In this document: in pieces, positions 6,551-10,579 of the stretch
Layout: the number at the start of each line of letters is the position of its first letter
Numbering within the stretch: the first letter of the stretch is position 1
Source: Asaia bogorensis
GTDB lineage: Bacteria > Pseudomonadota > Alphaproteobacteria > Acetobacterales > Acetobacteraceae
Assembly: GCA_945886995.1 (NCBI GenBank)
Contig: CAMCZJ010000102.1
Span: 1-10,579, forward strand
Direction: 5' to 3'
DNA: 10,579 nucleotides
The notes under the pieces: model-generated
Database searches by the model: none
What the model was told of the DNA's origin: nothing
The model's input: the letters and a program-made list of their open reading frames with translations, nothing else
Program-made: the position numbers and the translations under genes

Positions 6551-7837
6551 TCAGCCGAGCCCCATCACGCGCGGCAACCACAGCGCCAAATCCGGCACGG
6601 CCATGACCGCCACGGCGGAAAGCGTCATGGCCAGCACCAGCCAGATCACCCAGGGTACGGTGCTTTCCATGGAAACGCCGGCGATGCGGCAAGACACCAT
6701 GAGGTTCACTGCCATGGGCGGCGTGAATTGGCCGATCGCGATCATCATGGTCAGCACCACGCCAAACCATGTCAGGTCCCACTGAAAGGCAGCAGCAATC
6801 GGCAGCAGCACCGGCAGCAGGATCAGAAAGATCGAAATGCCATCCAGAAACATGCCCACAATGATCAGGAAAATCGTGAGTAGTGCCAGCGTGCCGCCCG
6901 AGCCAAACCCAAGCCCCACCACCCATTCCACAATCGGGCGCACAATGCCCAGCGTGCTGGTGGACCAGGCAAAGACTGTGGCCAAGGCAATGACAATCAG
7001 AATGACGGCGGAAATTTCCCCGGCCTCCACCAGCATTTCATAGACATCGCGCAAGGTCAGGCTGCGATAGACGAAAAAGCCGATAAACAGCCCATAGAAC
7101 ACAGCGACAACGGCGGCTTCCGTTGGCGTGAAAAACCCAAGCCGCATACCGCCCAGGATCACCACCGGTGCCATCAGGCCCCAAAAAGCTTCCTTGAAGC
7201 TCTGCCAGACCGCAATCGCTTCCTTCTGGCGCGCCTTACCGCCGAAATCCTTCAGGATGGAAATGATCACCACGGCGGCGATGATGCAAAGCCCCGCCAG
7301 AATCCCCGGGATCATGCCGGCGGCGAAAATGGCGGGCACGGAAACCCCTGGTACCAGCACCGCATAGACAATAAAGGCGATGGAAGGCGGGATTAGGATA
7401 TCGGTGGCGGCGGCAGCGCCCACCGTGCTCGCGATGAAGGGGCGCGGATAGCCATCCTCCGCCATGCTTTTCGTCACTACCTGGCCCACCGCCGCACTGG
7501 TGGCCGGGCCTGATCCCGATATGCCGCCGATCACCATGGCGACCAGCACGGCCACGGAAGCCAACGCACCACGTCCCGCACCCACCAGGGATGTCGCGAA
7601 ACGCACCAGCCGAAGTGCTACCCCAGTGCGGTCAAACACACTGCCCACCAGCACGAACATGGGAATGGCGATCAACGGATACTTCGCAATGCCGGCGTAG
7701 ACATTGGTGGGCATTGCCATGATGGATTGATCCGCGAGCCAAATGGCAAAAGCGCCCGCAAGCCCAAGACAAATCGCAACCGGCACGCCGCCCGCGAGCA
7801 GCACGGCAAAGCCTAGGAATAGGATGGTCGCGATCAT
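6551..7837 (-). CDS. dctM: TRAP transporter large permease (DctM)
   Basis: This 428-residue inner-membrane protein is the main translocation subunit of a Na+-coupled TRAP transporter. It has the usual length and about 12 hydrophobic segments. DctM hallmarks are YPLIAIPMFVLVGSVFDRTGVALRLV (about residues 52-77), GGISGSGPATSAAVG (about 103-117), GYPRPFIASTVGAAAATDILIPPSIAFIVYA (about 133-163), and a second repeat half with FTPTEAAVVAVFYGLF and IVGMFLDGISIFLILLPVLLPIA. The start ATG lies 3 bases after the dctQ stop, with GAGG about 11 bases upstream, so it is translated with dctQ. It is the last gene of the operon. No terminator is visible in the 6 bases before the convergent Bug gene, so its transcript probably runs into that gene's antisense strand. 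Confidence 0.95.
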   Translation of the reverse strand: MIATILFLGFAVLLAGGVPVAICLGLAGAFAIWLADQSIMAMPTNVYAGIAKYPLIAIPMFVLVGSVFDRTGVALRLVRFATSLVGAGRGALASVAVLVAMVIGGISGSGPATSAAVGQVVTKSMAEDGYPRPFIASTVGAAAATDILIPPSIAFIVYAVLVPGVSVPAIFAAGMIPGILAGLCIIAAVVIISILKDFGGKARQKEAIAVWQSFKEAFWGLMAPVVILGGMRLGFFTPTEAAVVAVFYGLFIGFFVYRSLTLRDVYEMLVEAGEISAVILIVIALATVFAWSTSTLGIVRPIVEWVVGLGFGSGGTLALLTIFLIIVGMFLDGISIFLILLPVLLPIAAAFQWDLTWFGVVLTMMIAIGQFTPPMAVNLMVSCRIAGVSMESTVPWVIWLVLAMTLSAVAVMAVPDLALWLPRVMGLG

Positions 7838-7840
7838 GGC

Positions 7841-8350
7841 TCAGCCATCCTCACCGCGCGCGAGCCGGATCAGGCGCCCCGCCGCGCGCGCAATCACCAG
7901 AAGCGAGACCAAAGGCAGCCACCCGGTATAGAGCCATTGCGGATTGCCAAGCCCGTTCGACAGCACTTCAAAGCGATATTCATCATAGGCGAGCTTGGCG
8001 CCGAAAATGGCGAGCAAGCCAAAGCAGATAATGGCAAGGATCAGCGCCAGCATTTCCGCCCGGCGCTGCCCAGCCTTTCCCATAAGATTAGTGAAATACC
8101 CAACCCGTATATGCCGCCCGGTTGCGACGGCGAGTGCCGCGCCAATCAGCGCAATCACCACCATCAGCACCACCGAGTATTCCTCTGTGATCGCAAAGGA
8201 AACATTCGTAAGGTAGCGCGCCAGCACATTGGCCGCCGTAATCAGCGCCATGGCCGCCATGGCCATGGCGAGCAAGACGCGTTCAAAACTGAGCGGGATG
8301 CGGGTTTTCGGATCCGGAAGCGTTGCCCCCGGATCCAACTCGACAGTCAT
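7841..8350 (-). CDS. dctQ: TRAP transporter small permease (DctQ)
   Basis: This 169-residue membrane protein is the small subunit that pairs with DctM. It has four hydrophobic segments: near residues 22-46 (VLLAMAMAAMALITAANVLARYL), 56-78 (EYSVVLMVVIALIGAALAVATG), 98-120 and 140-158. The conserved first-loop theme N-V-x-x-R-Y followed by EE (AITEEYSVV) and the GRHIRVGYF motif after the second segment are typical of DctQ. It lies 6 bases after dctP and 3 bases before dctM in the standard P-Q-M order. DctQ proteins diverge strongly, so the call rests on topology, these motifs and context together. Confidence 0.93.
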   Translation of the reverse strand: MTVELDPGATLPDPKTRIPLSFERVLLAMAMAAMALITAANVLARYLTNVSFAITEEYSVVLMVVIALIGAALAVATGRHIRVGYFTNLMGKAGQRRAEMLALILAIICFGLLAIFGAKLAYDEYRFEVLSNGLGNPQWLYTGWLPLVSLLVIARAAGRLIRLARGEDG

Positions 8351-8356
8351 GGTGCG

Positions 8357-9409
8357 TCAGGCAATCGCGCGCGCAATGGCGGCTTCGGCCTTTTGCACCA
8401 GCGCACTGCCCACGGTCTGCGCCCATTTGTCAAAAACCGGCCGTGTGGCGCGGGCGAAGGCCTGCTTTTCAGCCGGCGTCAGTTCCGCCACCGCGACACC
8501 GCGGCGGACGCATTCTTCAATGGAGGAACGATCCCCATCAATGCCAAGGCCCTTGCGCGCCGCGGCGATTTGCCTTTGAGCGGCTTCCCGCGCGCAGGCA
8601 ATCACCAAATCGCGATCTGCCGGCGCGAAGCTTTCCATCACGGCCTTGGAAGCCACAAAAATCGCCGCATCGGCGCAGTAATTCCAGATCGTCAAATGGC
8701 GCTGCGCCAGCGTATCCATGCGGAAGCCCAGGAACAGATTGACCGGGTTTTCCTGACCATCCACCGCACCGGTGGAAAGGGCGGGTTGCAGATCAGCGAA
8801 GGACATCTGCACCGGATTGGCGCCAAGGCCCTGATAGATTTCGCTGAAAATCGCACCCGCCGCGAAGCGGATTTTCAGGCCGCGCAGATCTTCCGGCTTG
8901 CGGATTTCGCGCTTGCTGTTGGAGATTTCGCGGAAGCCATTCTCGCCCCAGGCAACTGGCGTCACATCACGGCTGGTCAGCGTGCCGAATAAATCGCGCC
9001 CAACTTCCCCATTGATGATCGCGTCATAGGCGCGGTGATTGGGCATGAGGAAGGGCAGTGAAAAAATGTTCATTTCGCGGATTTGCGGGGAGATATTGAT
9101 GGTGGAAAACACCGCCATATCAATCACGCCCTGGCGCATCGCGACCAATTCGCGCGTCTGATCACCGCCGACCAATTGGCTACCCGGATAGACCTTCATG
9201 TTGATCCGCCCAGCGGAGCGTTCCGTGACCAGTTCGGCCCAGGTGAAGGCGCCGTCTGAGATCGGCAGCGGGCGATTGCCGACAACCGAGACCTTGTATT
9301 CGGCGCGGTATTGCCCTTGTGCGCGGGCAATGGCGGGGGCGGCCAGCGTCAGCGCGCCTGCGCCCAGCAGCAGGTTACGGCGCGTCGCGCCCAGGAATGG
9401 GGTGGTCAT
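8357..9409 (-). CDS. dctP: TRAP transporter solute-binding protein (DctP)
   Basis: This 350-residue periplasmic receptor captures the substrate for the DctQM permease. It carries a twin-arginine leader (ATRRNLLLGAGALTLAAPAIARA, Arg10-Arg11) with probable cleavage after residue 30. DctP motifs are GRINMKVYPGSQLVGGDQTRELVAMRQGVIDM (67-98), FSLPFLM (116-122), LRGLKIRFAAG (175-185) and MSFADLQPALSTGAVDGQENP (202-222). Arg181 in LKIR aligns with the arginine that salt-bridges the substrate carboxylate in characterised members, so an organic acid ligand is expected. AGGGAG 9 bases before ATG confirms the start. It opens the operon and faces a divergent acyl-CoA synthetase gene across 124 bases. The ligand cannot be named from sequence; dicarboxylates, 2-oxoacids, aromatic acids and fatty acids are all possible. 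Confidence 0.95.
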   Translation of the reverse strand: MTTPFLGATRRNLLLGAGALTLAAPAIARAQGQYRAEYKVSVVGNRPLPISDGAFTWAELVTERSAGRINMKVYPGSQLVGGDQTRELVAMRQGVIDMAVFSTINISPQIREMNIFSLPFLMPNHRAYDAIINGEVGRDLFGTLTSRDVTPVAWGENGFREISNSKREIRKPEDLRGLKIRFAAGAIFSEIYQGLGANPVQMSFADLQPALSTGAVDGQENPVNLFLGFRMDTLAQRHLTIWNYCADAAIFVASKAVMESFAPADRDLVIACAREAAQRQIAAARKGLGIDGDRSSIEECVRRGVAVAELTPAEKQAFARATRPVFDKWAQTVGSALVQKAEAAIARAIA

Positions 9410-9418
9410 GGCGTTCTT

Positions 9419-9424
9419 CTCCCT
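9419..9424 (-). promoter_or_regulatory. Ribosome-binding site of dctP
   Basis: On the minus strand AGGGAG lies 9 bases before the ATG at 9409-9407, inside a purine run AAAGGGAGAAG. It fixes the dctP start. Confidence 0.75.
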
Positions 9425-9451
9425 TTGGTTAAGTCCAGACTATGATCCCCA

Positions 9452-9479
9452 CTTGCCTAAGGCCAGCGCCGGAGGCAAG
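9452..9479. promoter_or_regulatory. Candidate operator dyad between dctP and the acyl-CoA synthetase gene
   Basis: Outer arms CTTGCCT (9452-9458) and AGGCAAG (9473-9479) are perfect complements. Inside them GGC (9461-9463) and GCC (9468-9470) pair in register, separated from the outer arms by a symmetric AA/GG mismatch and from each other by CAGC. That gives 10 paired positions per side with exact symmetry over 28 bases. It sits roughly midway between two divergent genes, next to a possible -10 (TATGAT, 9441-9446, plus strand; CATAGT on the minus strand). This is where a repressor or activator controlling both units would bind. No regulator gene is in view. An RNA hairpin in a 5' leader is the other reading. 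Confidence 0.45.
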
Positions 9480-9521
9480 CGAAACATCGCGCGAACCGCC
9501 GGAAAGCCGGTGGAAAGACAC

Positions 9522-9526
9522 AGGAG
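9522..9526 (+). promoter_or_regulatory. Ribosome-binding site of the acyl-CoA synthetase gene
   Basis: AGGAG lies 7 bases before ATG at 9534, ideal spacing, and fixes that start. Confidence 0.8.
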
Positions 9527-9533
9527 ACGCCGC

Positions 9534-10579
9534 ATGATCCCGACTTCCAACCTGGGCGCCATGCTGCTGCAAACGGCCCGCCGCCTGCCGAACCGCCCCG
9601 GGCTGATCTGGCGCGACAGGGTCTGGAACTGGGCGGAAATCGCGGCGCGGGCCTGTGCCGCCGCTTCCGGCTTGCGCGCGCGCGGCATTGGCGCCGGGGA
9701 TCGCGTGCTGATCCATTCGCGCAACAATAACGCGATTTTCGAAGGCGTTTGGGCCTGCTGGCTGATTGGCGCGGTTTGGGTGCCGACCAATTTCCGCCTG
9801 AGCCCGCCGGAAGCCGCCTATCTGGCCGGGTCTTCGCGCTGCAAGGCGCAGATTTTCGATGTGGCCTTCCCCGAACATCGCGCCGCCTGCCGTGCGGAGA
9901 ACCCTGCTTGCGTGCTGGATATCGCCATTGGCGATGGCGCTGGCTTTTCCTGGGAGGATTTGATCGCGGAAGGTACTGCCGCGCCCGTGACGCTGCCCGC
10001 CGATGTGGATCGCGACCATCCGGCCTGGTTCTTCTATACCTCTGGCACCACGGGCCGGCCCAAGGGCGGTATTCTGACCCATGGGCAGATGGCCTTTGTC
10101 ATCAACAACCACATCGCCGATCTGATGCCGGGACTCACCGAAAACGACGCGTCCTTGGTCGTGGCGCCGCTTTCCCATGGCGCGGGCGTGCATGCGTTAT
10201 CGCAAGTGGCGCGCGGCGCGGTCTCCATCCTGCTGCCCGGTGAGCGTTTTGATGTGCCGGAAGCCTGGCGGCTCATTGAAGCGCATCGGGTTTCCAACAT
10301 GTTCACCGTGCCGACCATCCTGAATACGCTCTGTCGTGACCCCGCCGTGGATACGCATGATCATGCGTCCTTGCGCCACGTGATTTATGCCGGCGCGCCG
10401 ATGTATCGGGAGGATCAGAAATACGCGCTGAGCAAGCTTGGCCCCTGCCTGGTGCAGTATTTCGGCCTTGGTGAAGTGACCGGCAATATCACCGTGCTGC
10501 CGCCCGCCTGGCATAGCCTGGAAGATGATCCTGCCATGCCGATTGGTTCCTGCGGCTCTCCGCGCACGGGGATTGAGGT
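9534..10579 (+). CDS. AMP-forming acyl-CoA synthetase, N-terminal two-thirds (cut by window edge)
   Basis: This ANL-superfamily enzyme is expected to activate a carboxylic acid with ATP to an acyl-adenylate and then to acyl-CoA. The first 348 codons are present. The N-terminus shows the usual LPNRPGLIWRDRVWNWAE and GIGAGDRVLIHSRNN themes and an N-terminal WLIGAVWVPTNFRLSP segment. The P-loop-like motif YTSGTTGRPKGG is at 168-179, APLSHGAG follows, and a YFGLGEVTGN motif (309-318) stands where the family has Y-G-x-T-E. The C-terminal domain with the hinge and catalytic lysine lies outside the window. The gene is divergent from a TRAP transporter operon, suggesting that the imported acid is CoA-activated here. 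The second motif, with Gly in place of the common Thr/Ser before Glu, is recognisable but not the commonest form. Chain-length or aromatic specificity cannot be assigned. Confidence 0.92.
   Translation, partial: MIPTSNLGAMLLQTARRLPNRPGLIWRDRVWNWAEIAARACAAASGLRARGIGAGDRVLIHSRNNNAIFEGVWACWLIGAVWVPTNFRLSPPEAAYLAGSSRCKAQIFDVAFPEHRAACRAENPACVLDIAIGDGAGFSWEDLIAEGTAAPVTLPADVDRDHPAWFFYTSGTTGRPKGGILTHGQMAFVINNHIADLMPGLTENDASLVVAPLSHGAGVHALSQVARGAVSILLPGERFDVPEAWRLIEAHRVSNMFTVPTILNTLCRDPAVDTHDHASLRHVIYAGAPMYREDQKYALSKLGPCLVQYFGLGEVTGNITVLPPAWHSLEDDPAMPIGSCGSPRTGIE

Noticed and set aside
6171..6926. Minus-strand open frame spanning the ends of dctM and the Bug gene
   Set aside because: It crosses both stop codons of clear genes in a different frame and has no domain features.
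7937..8992. Long plus-strand open frame opposite dctQ and dctP
   Set aside because: It lies across two confidently identified genes, and its His/Arg-rich composition is typical of an antisense reading of a GC-rich gene.
9499..9510. CCGG-AAAG-CCGG repeat upstream of the acyl-CoA synthetase
   Set aside because: The arms are only 4 bases long and GC-rich, which is expected by chance in this composition.

Overview
The window looks like chromosomal DNA from an alphaproteobacterium, most likely Rhodospirillales/Acetobacteraceae (Roseomonas-like). This is an inference from the high GC content, the coding style, an orphan Bug-type binding protein with a twin-arginine leader, the TRAP/acyl-CoA ligase pairing, and the Tim44-like protein. 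No taxonomic marker gene is present. I see no rRNA, tRNA, insertion sequence, CRISPR array or phage gene, and no stretch over 300 bases lacks a gene.

Left part (1-4335, all minus strand). Transcription runs right to left. Two tandem paralogous genes come first. Both encode roughly 400-residue proteins whose C-terminal halves resemble catalytically degenerate EAL domains. They are followed by an ABC-2 type exporter module (ATPase, then permease) and, at the window edge, the first 78 codons of argD (acetylornithine aminotransferase, GTG start). The two EAL-like genes overlap by ATGA, and the ATPase and permease overlap by ATGA. The ATPase frame is cut by one in-frame TAA about 40% of the way in, so it is either freshly pseudogenised or carries a sequence error.

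Middle (4336-6544, plus strand). A 186-base divergent intergenic region separates the EAL-like genes from a gene for a secreted or inner-membrane Tim44-like protein. That gene ends in a perfect 12-bp hairpin terminator. It is followed by an orphan Bug/TctC-type periplasmic solute-binding protein with no TctA or TctB partner nearby.

Right part (6551-10579). A compact minus-strand TRAP transporter operon (dctP-dctQ-dctM, gaps of 3-6 bases) converges on the Bug gene. It is divergent from a plus-strand acyl-CoA synthetase (AMP-forming) that runs off the window. The shared 124-base dctP/ligase intergenic region holds a 28-base dyad with 10 paired positions per side, a good candidate operator. Together these genes suggest uptake of an organic acid by the TRAP system and its activation to a CoA thioester. 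The substrate cannot be read from the sequence.

The least familiar part is the tandem degenerate EAL-like pair with a cysteine-cluster tail on one member, placed directly upstream of an exporter module.
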